Positions 33,475 through 41,629 of a DNA stretch of 64,000 nucleotides are shown one piece after another; position 1 is the first letter of the stretch, and every line of letters starts with the position of its first letter. The notes under the pieces were generated by a model. It ran no database searches and had not been told where the DNA came from. It saw only the letters and a list, made by a program, of their open reading frames with translations. The position numbers were made by a program, and so were the translations under genes. Source of the stretch: Sphingomonas ginsenosidimutans (GTDB lineage: Bacteria > Pseudomonadota > Alphaproteobacteria > Sphingomonadales > Sphingomonadaceae); NCBI RefSeq assembly GCF_002374835.1, contig NZ_NWVD01000010.1, positions 1-64,000 of the forward strand, read 5' to 3'.

Positions 33475-35442
33475 CTAATTCGAACCAAGGGTCACTGAGC
33501 CGGAACCCGAGCGGGATCGGTCGCGCCCGTTCCAGGCGAACCCGACCGCAATGGCGACCGCCATCAGGAGTTGCGCCAGCACCGATTGCCAAGTGGGAAA
33601 CACGCCGAGCATCGACAGCCGTGGCACGTCCGCGAGCGGTGCGATGTTGATAAGGCCGGCTTCCTGGAGCGCGGCGACGCCTTTACCCGCCAGCACGACG
33701 GTCAGGACCGCCATGAGCCAGGAGCTATAGCGGAAGAACTGCGCGATCGGCAGCTTGCGACTGTAGCGAAGCATGGCCCAAGCGATCAGGCTGAGCAGTC
33801 CAATCGCCGACCCGGCCCCCGCGAGAAGCATCCCGTTGTCACCTTGCGCCGAAAGCGCGGCATAGAACAGGATCGTCTCGAAGACCTCGCGATAAACTAC
33901 GACGAACGCCAGCCCGAACAGGAACCAGCCCGACCCGCCCGAGAGCGCCCGCGACATCTTCTCGCGAATATAGCGCTGCCACTGATCGGCCTGCGCCTTG
34001 CCGTGCATCCAAATCCCGACCGAGAGCAGCACGACCGCGGCGAACAGCGAGCCAAACCCTTCCGTCAGCTCCCGGCTCGCACCGCTGATCCCGATCGCAT
34101 AGGTGGCGACCGCCCAGGTGATCCCGCCCGCGATGATCGCGCTGACCCAGCCGCCATGCACGTACCGCAGCGCCTCGCCGCGCTCGGCTTTACGCAGGAA
34201 CGCGATCATGGCGACAACGATGAGCAGGGCTTCGAGCCCTTCACGCAGCAGGATCGTGAACGCGCCCAGGAACGTGGACGCTTCGGTGGCGGCATCAGGC
34301 GCGAGCGCCGCTTCCGCATCGTCGAAAAGGCCGCCCAGTACTGCGACCTTCTCCGCGAGATCATCGGGCGACGCGCCCCGGTCGATCGAGGCGCGGAACT
34401 CCCCCATCGCGCCCTCGATTCGACCCATCAGCGTCGCGTCGCGCGCGGTGAGTGTTGGCTCGATCGGCTCGAACCCATCGAGATAGGCCGACAGCGCCAG
34501 CTCTTTCGCCATGCGCGCATCGCCGCGCCGCGCAGCCGCCACGCTTTCGGCGAGTTTGGCGCGGGCGACCGCGAGCGAGCCGGGAGCCTGTTGTATCACC
34601 TGTTCGGGATGACGACGCAGGAACGCGAGCACGGCGTCAGCCTTGGCGTCGCCGATCGCCGCGCCGAGCGCGGCCGGGGTGAGCGCGACCAGGGTTTTCA
34701 GGTCCGGAATGCGCCGGCGAAGGGTCGGGTCGGATTTCCAAAGCCGCTCGCCTTCGCGCGCCTGCGCATCCGTGAAGGCGAAGCTCCCGGCTCGGAATGC
34801 TAACGCCCAGCGCTGATCGTTGGGCAGATCGGCGAAGCTCTGCATCGCGGTCCCGTCGATGCCTTGCGTCACCACCTGATAGAGCGCGAACACGCTGCGC
34901 TGGCGCGCGCGCTCGGCATCGGTGAAAGCAATCGGGGGCGTAGCGAGCTTGGCGGCGTCAGGGCCACGGCCGTTGCCCGTCATCCCGTGGCAGGACGCGC
35001 AGGATTGTCGGAACAGTGCATCGCTGGAGACGAGGTTCGGAGCCTTATCGGGCGCGAGCGGCACCGGGTAGGCGCGCAGCAGATCGGCCGCGAGCCCGTG
35101 CGCCAGTGTTGCCACCTGTTCAGTCGATCCCTTTTCCGCGATTACCGCTTGGAGGTTGGCGGCCCGCTGAATGAGGGCTTGGCGCTCCGGCTTCGCCGGC
35201 AGGCCTTGAAGCCGTGTCGAGACCGACGCGGCAAACTCATTCATTTCGGCGTATTCCGACGCGCTCTTGATCCGACCGTTCGCGACCGCGCCTCCATAAT
35301 CGACGGCCATATAGTCGAGCAGCCGCCATGCGGTTTGCACGTCGCCGGGTTCGGCGAATGCCGCAGCAGGGATCAGCAGCGCAGCGAGCGCGGCGAGCAG
35401 CCGCAGCGAGAGCATTGCCCGGATCAAGGTGAGCAGACGCAC
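33475..35442 (-). CDS. cytochrome c/FTR1-family permease (PbrT/EfeU-like)
   Basis: Six hundred and fifty-five residues. After a signal peptide comes a c-type cytochrome part with the haem motif SCASCHGMTG near residue 150. The C-terminal half is an FTR1 iron-permease domain with both Glu motifs, REGLEALLIVV and REVFETILF. This fused form is known in PbrT lead uptake and in ferrous iron transport. The GTG start overlaps the CDF stop; an alternative ATG 35415 would begin the signal peptide directly. With a CDF and a MerR-type regulator next to it, lead or cadmium handling is plausible. Confidence 0.85.
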   Translation of the reverse strand: MRLLTLIRAMLSLRLLAALAALLIPAAAFAEPGDVQTAWRLLDYMAVDYGGAVANGRIKSASEYAEMNEFAASVSTRLQGLPAKPERQALIQRAANLQAVIAEKGSTEQVATLAHGLAADLLRAYPVPLAPDKAPNLVSSDALFRQSCASCHGMTGNGRGPDAAKLATPPIAFTDAERARQRSVFALYQVVTQGIDGTAMQSFADLPNDQRWALAFRAGSFAFTDAQAREGERLWKSDPTLRRRIPDLKTLVALTPAALGAAIGDAKADAVLAFLRRHPEQVIQQAPGSLAVARAKLAESVAAARRGDARMAKELALSAYLDGFEPIEPTLTARDATLMGRIEGAMGEFRASIDRGASPDDLAEKVAVLGGLFDDAEAALAPDAATEASTFLGAFTILLREGLEALLIVVAMIAFLRKAERGEALRYVHGGWVSAIIAGGITWAVATYAIGISGASRELTEGFGSLFAAVVLLSVGIWMHGKAQADQWQRYIREKMSRALSGGSGWFLFGLAFVVVYREVFETILFYAALSAQGDNGMLLAGAGSAIGLLSLIAWAMLRYSRKLPIAQFFRYSSWLMAVLTVVLAGKGVAALQEAGLINIAPLADVPRLSMLGVFPTWQSVLAQLLMAVAIAVGFAWNGRDRSRSGSGSVTLGSN

Positions 35443-36068
35443 TACCGCTCTCCCAGTTCGCGCCGAGCGCCAGTGACGATTTCATAAGCGGAGTGGAGGA
35501 ACAGGAGGGCGATGAGGCCGGCGACGGCGAGGTCCGGCCAGGCGCTTCCTGTCCACGCCACCAGACCGGCCGCGGCGATCACCGCGACATTGGCGAGCGC
35601 GTCGTTGCGGCTGAACAGCCAGATCGCGCGAACATTGGCGTCCCCTTCCCGGAAACGCGCAAGCACCAAGGCGGACACGACATTGATCGCGAGCGCGACA
35701 ACGCCGATTGTGCCCATCAGTTCGGCATCCGGCGCGGTTGCGTTCAGGGCGCGCCAAATCGCGAAACCGATTACGCCCACGCCAAGCGCACCGAGAAACA
35801 ACCCCTGCGTCAGCGCGACCTTTGCCCTCGCCCGTGCGGACCAGGCAAGCGCGAGAAGACCGATAAGGCTGATCGACCCGTCCCCGAGAAAATCGAGGGA
35901 ATCCGCTTTCAGCGCTTGGCTATCGGCGATGAACCCGCCGAACAGCTCGGCGACTCCGAAGCCGAGGTTGAGCACCACGACGGTCAGCAGCGCACGGCGA
36001 TAGGCCGGATCGGTTTGCGCGCGCGCGGGCTCCCCGTGGCACCCGCAGCTTTCGGTAGAAGCATTCAT
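35442..36068 (-). CDS. CDF-family cation exporter with Cys/His N-terminus
   Basis: Two hundred and eight residues. It begins NASTESCGCHGEP, with Cys and His that could bind metal. Helix 2 has LKADSLDFLGDG and helix 5 FSRNDALANVAV, the same short-CDF variant as at 23437. I chose ATG 36068. It sits under a MerR-type promoter with a 19-bp spacer shared with the divergent regulator gene, so it is metal-induced. Confidence 0.88.
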   Translation of the reverse strand: MNASTESCGCHGEPARAQTDPAYRRALLTVVVLNLGFGVAELFGGFIADSQALKADSLDFLGDGSISLIGLLALAWSARARAKVALTQGLFLGALGVGVIGFAIWRALNATAPDAELMGTIGVVALAINVVSALVLARFREGDANVRAIWLFSRNDALANVAVIAAAGLVAWTGSAWPDLAVAGLIALLFLHSAYEIVTGARRELGER

Positions 36069-36075
36069 GCGGCCT

Positions 36076-36106
36076 TCCTTACCACCTCCAGTCGCTGTAG
36101 AAGCAA
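36076..36106 (-). promoter_or_regulatory. MerR-type promoter/operator of the CDF-FTR1 unit
   Basis: On the minus strand: TTGCTT (-35), a 19-bp spacer holding a dyad around CTACAG-CGA-CTGGAG, and TAAGGA (-10). The over-long spacer is the hallmark of MerR-family activation. It lies between the divergent CDF (start 36068) and the regulator (start 36144). Confidence 0.72.
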
Positions 36107-36143
36107 GCGAAATGTGCGACACGTTCGCATAAGCAAGGATGGC

Positions 36144-36563
36144 ATGATGAAGCCGGTGATGATTGGGCAGCTCGCCAGCGAGACCTCGACGAAGGTGACG
36201 ACGATCCGCTTTTATGAGTCGATCGGGTTGCTCCGATCCGCCCCTCGCACGGCGTCGGGTCGCAGAACCTACGATGCCAGTGACATTGAGCGTTTGCACT
36301 TCATCCGCAACGGTCGCCGGCTTGGCTTCTCCGTCGACGAGATCCGTTCGTTGATGGGGCTGGCGCAGAACCCGGACCAGGATTGTGGTGCCGCCTCAGC
36401 TATCGCTGCTCAGCACCTCAAGGATGTGGAGGAGAGACTGGCGCAACTCGCGGTGTTGCGGGATGAGTTGGCAATGCTCAGCCAGAGCTGCACCAAGGCG
36501 CGCATGGCCGATTGTCGGATCATGAAGGCGATCGGCAAAGGCCACCCTCAAGCCGATCAATAA
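36144..36563 (+). CDS. MerR-family heavy-metal regulator (CadR/PbrR/ZntR type)
   Basis: One hundred and thirty-nine residues. Helix-turn-helix start MIGQLASETSTKVTTIRFYESIGLL. The metal-binding part has Cys at about 78 (DCGAASAI), then LSQSCTKARMADC at the C-terminus, the three-Cys arrangement of Pb/Cd/Zn sensors. It overlaps the aspartyl protease gene at the 3' ends (7 bp). It activates the divergent CDF promoter. Starts 36144 and 36147 are both possible; AAGGA lies just upstream. Confidence 0.88.
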   Translation: MMKPVMIGQLASETSTKVTTIRFYESIGLLRSAPRTASGRRTYDASDIERLHFIRNGRRLGFSVDEIRSLMGLAQNPDQDCGAASAIAAQHLKDVEERLAQLAVLRDELAMLSQSCTKARMADCRIMKAIGKGHPQADQ

Positions 36564-37759
36564 TAATCGGCCAGCCTGAGCTCGCGCACATCACCCGAGG
36601 CCATCGTCAGCTTTACGAGGGTGCCAGCAGGCCGGGAGCGCACTTGCCAGAGCTCCCCACGCGTATAGTTCGCATCGATCGAATGGCCGTTCACCGCCAC
36701 GATCCGGTCGCCGACCGCCCAGCCAGCCTTTTCCGCGGGACTGTTCGCCGCCACATGAACAACGGTGAGCGCCGTTGGTGAGGCTGCGAGGCCAAGGCCG
36801 CTACGGTCCTTCAGCATCGGCAGGCGACGACGAGGACCGAGTGGCCGGAGCCACACGAATCCGGCGGTCACGTCGAACACCACGTCGAATTGAGCGATCA
36901 GCGGTAGGCCGACATTGCCAACCGTGCTGGTGGAGAGCCAAGCTCTCATCCCGAGTGTGGGGACGTTCGAGACGCCAAGCCCTTCGATGTTGATGTTCTG
37001 GATCGTGAAAGCATCGTTGATACGCACACCATCGACGCCGCCGATCGCCGCGGTCGAGACGAGCTTCCCGTTCAACAGCCCTTGATCGCGGGCATAGGCC
37101 GACGAGAGCATCAGCGCGGCCGAGCTGCCAAGATCGATCATCAAGGGCACGGGAGACAGGCCCTCGACGGAGGCCCGGATGAACAGCTCCTGCTTGGCAC
37201 CGCGTCCGAGCGCGACAGCGCGCCAGTCGGGGCCGGCGAGAAACGTGCCTGACTTGACGACCGCCATACGCCTGTTCGCGAAATCGAGCGCGATGCAGCT
37301 GCCCGTGAACATATCGGCACCGAGGAGAACGTCGATCGGTCGTCCGAAGGCCGCCGACACTGAACTCAGATCACCAACAACGGCAAAGGGTAAGCGACGG
37401 GTTTCGCGGGCGAGCTGTACGTCGATGTCGCGGACCAGCAGCACCGGGGCCTTGGCGCTCAGCCCGCTAATCATGCGCCGCTCACCATTGTTCAAGCCGA
37501 GCTTCGCCGCGAGCGCCGTGCTCATGATCGACGCGCCGCTGCCACTGTCGAGCACCGCCCGCGCCGGCACTCCGCGCACTTGTGCCGAAACAAGGAGGGT
37601 ATCACCCGTGCCGACTTCCAGCGGCTCCCATTCGAGGTGAGCCGCGCCGAAGTTCCACGAGGCCGCAGACCGGGAAGTCTGTCGCGCGAGCGTTGGAGAA
37701 CCGAGCACCAAGCCGGTTCCACAGGCCACCAACCGCGCCACTAATGAGCGTCGAGACAT
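36557..37759 (-). CDS. retropepsin-like aspartyl protease with C-terminal PDZ domain
   Basis: Four hundred residues. A signal peptide or Tat-like N-terminus (SRRSLVARLVACGTG) leads to two aspartyl-protease-like halves: VLDSGSGASIM near 66 and MIDLGSSAALML near 215. The C-terminal ~90 residues form a PDZ domain (NSPAEKAGWAVGDRIVAVNG). Probably a periplasmic protease or peptide-binding protein. The second half has Asp-Leu-Gly instead of Asp-Thr/Ser-Gly. Start ATG 37759. No link to metal resistance is evident. Confidence 0.8.
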   Translation of the reverse strand: MSRRSLVARLVACGTGLVLGSPTLARQTSRSAASWNFGAAHLEWEPLEVGTGDTLLVSAQVRGVPARAVLDSGSGASIMSTALAAKLGLNNGERRMISGLSAKAPVLLVRDIDVQLARETRRLPFAVVGDLSSVSAAFGRPIDVLLGADMFTGSCIALDFANRRMAVVKSGTFLAGPDWRAVALGRGAKQELFIRASVEGLSPVPLMIDLGSSAALMLSSAYARDQGLLNGKLVSTAAIGGVDGVRINDAFTIQNINIEGLGVSNVPTLGMRAWLSTSTVGNVGLPLIAQFDVVFDVTAGFVWLRPLGPRRRLPMLKDRSGLGLAASPTALTVVHVAANSPAEKAGWAVGDRIVAVNGHSIDANYTRGELWQVRSRPAGTLVKLTMASGDVRELRLADYY

Positions 37760-38021
37760 ACCGATTGCTTCAACACGGGCCGTCAAAAAGCCACCTCCAG
37801 CCCCCCGTCCGCAGGAGAGCAAATTGCGGTTACATGCTCTAGCAACTGGAGGAGCAAGGGTTTTTGAAGCGCCCGAAATGCTATCCTGTTCAAATGCCCT
37901 CTCGAAAATGAGCAGTTGAGGCAGGTCAGGAACCGGTCGAATAAGACCGAAGTAGGCAATTTCGCTTGCGCGACCTTGGCGAGCAGGACCCCAGTTCACG
38001 AAGAAACGTGAAGCTATCGCC

Positions 38022-38243
38022 TCACCCGCAGCAGCCCGCCACAGTCCCGTTTGCTTTCGCTTCCTGGATCGGAGGGCATGGGACATCGCCAAATGAGCAG
38101 AACACGCAGCAGTCGCCAGCCAGGGGCCGCAGCACCACCGCGCAATGCCGGCAATCATAGAAGAATTGGCAGGCGTTGGTGGGCATCCTTTCGGTGGCCA
38201 CCCCGCCGCATTTGGGACAGGTCAGGGTTGAGGTGAGCTGCAT
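38022..38243 (-). CDS. GDCCVxC domain protein of the mercury module
   Basis: Seventy-three residues, twelve of them Cys. TLTCPKCGG and YDCRHC form zinc-ribbon-like pairs, and GDCCVFCSFGDVPCPP carries the signature motif; selenoprotein versions exist elsewhere, but here it is all Cys. The ATG overlaps the merT stop (TGATG). The family is found next to merT-like genes, so a role in Hg(II) binding or transfer is likely. Confidence 0.85.
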   Translation of the reverse strand: MQLTSTLTCPKCGGVATERMPTNACQFFYDCRHCAVVLRPLAGDCCVFCSFGDVPCPPIQEAKANGTVAGCCG

Positions 38244-38659
38244 CAGGAAAGCGCGTTCATCAGCGGCGCTTCTAGGAGGTCCCAGGCGAACGCGATAAGC
38301 GTCAGAACCGTTCCAATCGCGAGCAGGATAGGTGTCGCGCGCGAGGGCAGCGGCATTGTGCAGGACCGGTCCCCAGCACAGGACCTCCGCCGCTGCGCGT
38401 AGGCCCACCACCCAGCAGCCAAGCCGATGAGGGAGGTCGCCGTTAGCGGCCACCGTAGTGGTATCAGCGCGGCGAAGTTGCTGGACAGGCCCGCCCCCAG
38501 GCCGAGCGCCGCGAGTGCGAGGGGCAGGACGCAGCATGACGCCGCAGCTAGAACAGCGGCTAAGCTCGCAAGCGCGCCGAGGGCGGATAGCCCCGTGTCG
38601 GCGCGACGTCGTGACGTTGGTGCGCCTAGGGGTTCACGCGGGATGGTCTCTTGGTTCAT
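38243..38659 (-). CDS. merT: MerT-like mercuric ion transporter
   Basis: One hundred and thirty-eight residues with about three to four helices. The first helix has the vicinal pair SCCVLPLAL, and the loop after helix 2 has CAGDRSC, the second Hg-binding pair. It moves Hg(II) to the cytoplasm for reduction in complete systems. The N-terminal ~25 residues are longer and more basic than usual. No merP or merA is present in this window. Confidence 0.85.
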   Translation of the reverse strand: MNQETIPREPLGAPTSRRRADTGLSALGALASLAAVLAAASCCVLPLALAALGLGAGLSSNFAALIPLRWPLTATSLIGLAAGWWAYAQRRRSCAGDRSCTMPLPSRATPILLAIGTVLTLIAFAWDLLEAPLMNALS

Positions 38660-38674
38660 CTATCGCCTCTAGCG

Positions 38675-38720
38675 GGTTAGCCCGTTATGCATCCTGTAGT
38701 GACTACAGGAGCAAGCAATA
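38675..38720 (-). promoter_or_regulatory. MerR operator/promoter between merT and merR
   Basis: A perfect dyad TCCTGTAG-TGA-CTACAGGA (38692-38710). On the minus strand it lies inside the spacer between TTGCTC and CATAAC, 19 bp apart, the MerR-type geometry. It is placed between merT (start 38659) and the divergent merR (38722). Confidence 0.75.
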
Positions 38721-38721
38721 T

Positions 38722-39138
38722 ATGCGCGTTGAGGAAAGCATCACGATCGGCGAGCTGTCTCGCCGGACTGGCGTGAATATCGAGACGATCCGGTACTTCG
38801 AGCGCGTTGGTGTTCTCGCAACGCCACCCCGCACAAGCGGCGGGCGGCGGGTATATGGGACCGGTCACGTCCGCGCACTTGGGTTCGTCCGTCGCGCGCG
38901 CGAACTCGGCTTCTCCCCGGCCGAGGTGCGCGCGATCCTGTCTCTTGGCGGTTCTGCGCAGGCGTCATGCAGTGAGGTCCGCGAGATCGCGGCTCACCAT
39001 CTAGAGCGTGTGCGCGCTAAGATGGAGGATCTGGCGCAACTAGAAAGCCTGCTGGCTGCGACCATCGACCGTTGCGAAGGCGACGGGGCGGCGAGGTGCG
39101 CCGTGATCGACTTGCTGAACCAACATTCGACTGCGTAG
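38722..39138 (+). CDS. merR: MerR mercury-responsive regulator
   Basis: One hundred and thirty-eight residues. ITIGELSRRTGVNIETIRYFERVGVL is the MerR helix-turn-helix. Three cysteines sit at the Hg(II) positions (ASCSEV near 82, RCEGDGAARC near 117-126). It represses and, with Hg(II), activates the divergent merT unit by twisting the 19-bp spacer promoter. Start ATG 38722, 11 nt from the dyad. Confidence 0.88.
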   Translation: MRVEESITIGELSRRTGVNIETIRYFERVGVLATPPRTSGGRRVYGTGHVRALGFVRRARELGFSPAEVRAILSLGGSAQASCSEVREIAAHHLERVRAKMEDLAQLESLLAATIDRCEGDGAARCAVIDLLNQHSTA

Positions 39139-39211
39139 ATGTCGCATCGCACTCCGTACTCGCGCAAACGGTCGATAACGGAGCCGATCACCATCACCAC
39201 GGCACGCGGCC

Positions 39212-40459
39212 CTAGCCACCTATGTGGACGTTGCGCATCACGAAGCCGCTTTTCGGAAGCGCTGGCAGCCTGGCGAAATCGATGCTCAGGTCTTGGTCCG
39301 GTACGTCATAGCGCATCGCGTTGACGAGGAGGTGTGCCGCCACCTTCATGATCGCGAGGACGATCCATTCGCCGGGACAGCGATGGCCGAGATAGTGATC
39401 GCCGCCGCCCTGCGGAATGAAGGTGAAGGAGTCTTCGTCCCAAGCCCTGAAACGCTCAGGGCGAAACTCCTGGGGGTCGGCCCAGGTCGCTGCGTCGTGA
39501 TTGCTCCCATAAAGGTCTAGCACCACTTGACGCCCTTCCGGAAAGGCCATCCCCTCCCACTCGAAATCTTGGCTCGCGCGCGCCACCACAGCGGGAAAGA
39601 AGGGATAGAATCGGCGGACCTCTTGGACGAAGAGCTCGGCATAGTCCGGCTGCTGAACCAAGGCCGCCCTGATCCCTGAACAGGTTTGCAGCGCGTGGGC
39701 GACGAAGGTGATGTACACTGCGATCGCGACGGTCGGGCGAAGGACATTTACCAGTTCGACCGCTGCGACGTGCGGCGAAAGAAGATCGTCGTGCCGGTCG
39801 CGATGCCAGGCTATCGCGTAAGCCGCGGTCCCCGAGCCCGAGCCGATGCTCCCGGCCCGAATGCCTTCAATGATCCGCTTCGCCCATGCGTCGACGCGAC
39901 GACGGGCCAGCCGTGACCAAAGATGCCTTGGGCTCGCCGAGCCGGCGGCGTCGAACAGCGCCCGCAGCTCGCCCGCGCGGTTGCCGGCTTCATCGTCCGG
40001 AAGAGGAACTCCCGCCCAAGCGCATACCGCTCGCGTCAGCGGCTCATGCAACTCGTCATAGAAGACGATCTCTCCTTTGCGCGTCCAGCCCGGCACCGCC
40101 CTGCGCCACTCGGCCTCGAACAATTGCGCCAGCGCCCGCACGCGCTCTGGTGTCATCAGGCCCATGAACATCTGCTTGCGGTGCCGATGGGTCTCGCCGT
40201 CCAGACCCTGAACGCCGCCTTGGCCCAGCAGTGTCTTCTGAATAGCGACCGGCATGGCACCTTCGCGCTCGAAGCGGGTCGTATCGTAGAAGATTTCGGC
40301 GGCCTTGGCCCCCTTAAGGCAGTTGGTCTTTTTCAGCAGGAAACGGGATTCAAAAGCGTTTGCGCCTAGGCGCTGGCACTGCCTGGAGATGAACCGATAG
40401 GGATCGGCGAGGAGAGAAAGGGTTTCGTCCGGGCCTTTCGTGTGTGGTGTCTTAGGCAT
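39212..40459 (-). CDS. CYP152-type fatty-acid peroxygenase (cytochrome P450)
   Basis: Four hundred and fifteen residues. The haem-binding loop reads GGGDHYLGHRCPGEWI, and helix I has VNVLRPTVAIAVYI, whose Arg-Pro replaces the Thr used for O2 activation in ordinary P450s. Both features define CYP152 enzymes, which use H2O2 to hydroxylate or decarboxylate fatty acids; one founding member came from Sphingomonas. It lies convergent with merR and has no visible redox partner, as expected. Confidence 0.9.
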   Translation of the reverse strand: MPKTPHTKGPDETLSLLADPYRFISRQCQRLGANAFESRFLLKKTNCLKGAKAAEIFYDTTRFEREGAMPVAIQKTLLGQGGVQGLDGETHRHRKQMFMGLMTPERVRALAQLFEAEWRRAVPGWTRKGEIVFYDELHEPLTRAVCAWAGVPLPDDEAGNRAGELRALFDAAGSASPRHLWSRLARRRVDAWAKRIIEGIRAGSIGSGSGTAAYAIAWHRDRHDDLLSPHVAAVELVNVLRPTVAIAVYITFVAHALQTCSGIRAALVQQPDYAELFVQEVRRFYPFFPAVVARASQDFEWEGMAFPEGRQVVLDLYGSNHDAATWADPQEFRPERFRAWDEDSFTFIPQGGGDHYLGHRCPGEWIVLAIMKVAAHLLVNAMRYDVPDQDLSIDFARLPALPKSGFVMRNVHIGG

Positions 40460-40531
40460 GACCGGTCCGGTGATTGTTGGGTCTCCTTTGATTAACTCGG
40501 AGGAATATCACGGGTTGCAGGCTCACGACAG

Positions 40532-41193
40532 GTGACGAACGAGGACGATCAGGGCGGAGCAGGCGCGGCCGAGGCGTTCGAGGCCATGCGCGGCGAGCTG
40601 GCGCTGCGCCGTGGAGGGCTTGGCGGCCGAGCGCGGCGATCGACATACCCGACCATACCGAGACGCTTGGCGTGCTCCAGCAGAACGTGAACACGGCAGG
40701 CGAGAACGTCGCGCGCATCGGCCAATTCCTGAAAGCGGCCCCGGCGCTGGCGATGACGCCGGAGCAGATGGCGCAGCGCATCGCCGCGGCGGGCAGCGCC
40801 GCCCGGCGCGAGGATCAGGCGGCGCTCGCCAAGGCGGGCGAGGACAAGGCCCGCATCATGGCCGATCTTCGCGCCATCGCCGGGTCCGCATGGACACGCG
40901 CCGACCAGAAGAATCGGCAGCTATGGTTTGCCCTGGGTGGGGTGGCGGCCGGCATCCTCGCATGGGCGATCGTGCCGGGCCTGGTCGCGCGCGAGATCGC
41001 ACCGGCGAGCTGGCAATGGCCCGAGCGCATGGCGGCGCGGACGCTCGACTTGCCCCGCTGGGAAGCCGGGCAGCGTATGATCCAGAGCGCCAGTCCCACC
41101 GCGTTCCGCGCCATCGTCGGGGCCGACAGGATCGTGACGGCCAACCGCGCGGCGATCGAGGGGTGCGGCAAAGCCGCAGCGCGAAACGCGTGA
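40532..41193 (+). pseudogene. DUF6118 family gene, frameshifted
   Basis: The reading starts at GTG 40532 (AAEAFEAMRGELAL) and then loses frame near 40608. Downstream, frame 40672-41193 gives the rest of a DUF6118 protein: LQQNVNTAGENVARIGQFLK, an Arg/Ala-rich helix, a membrane helix (about LWFALGGVAAGILAWAI) and an amphipathic tail. Comparison of the two frames suggests loss of four or seven bases around CGCCGTGGAGGGC. DUF6118 genes are common on sphingomonad plasmids. The truncated C-terminal part might still be expressed. Confidence 0.72.
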
Positions 41194-41245
41194 AACGGTG
41201 CGACGCACGATCACGCTCAAGTGGAGTAAAAGTTAGCCGCGCAAG

Positions 41246-41629
41246 TTATTCAGCCAAGCGTTCGATGATCGGACAATCAGGCCGATCATCGCCATGACAG
41301 GCTTGGGCGAGCCCGGTAAGCGAGCGGCGCATGGCGTCCAAGACGCGGACCTTGCGGCCCAGTTCGGCAGCGCGGGCTTCCGCCAGCGTCTTCACTTCCG
41401 CGCTCGACCGATCGCGATCCGACCACAGCCCCAGCAGCGTGCGGATTTCCTCGATCGGGAACCCCAGGTCGCGCGCGTTGGCGATAAATCGCAGCCGATG
41501 AACGTCAGCGTCGGCGTAGTCCCGGTAGTTCCCGCGCCGTGGCGGCGCGGGCACCAAACCAATCTTTTCATAGTGGCGGATCATGCGTTGGGAGACGCCG
41601 CTGGCGTCCGACGCCGCTCCGATGTTCAC
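41246..41629 (-). CDS. cueR: CueR-family Cu(I)-responsive regulator
   Basis: One hundred and twenty-seven residues. [24 protein letters not shown] is the helix-turn-helix, and the C-terminal [13 protein letters not shown] is the CueR two-Cys metal loop. It overlaps the ATPase gene by ATGA and lies downstream of it, so regulator and pump are one operon, activated from the promoter near 44125-44155. Confidence 0.88.
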   Translation of the reverse strand: MNIGAASDASGVSQRMIRHYEKIGLVPAPPRRGNYRDYADADVHRLRFIANARDLGFPIEEIRTLLGLWSDRDRSSAEVKTLAEARAAELGRKVRVLDAMRRSLTGLAQACHGDDRPDCPIIERLAE

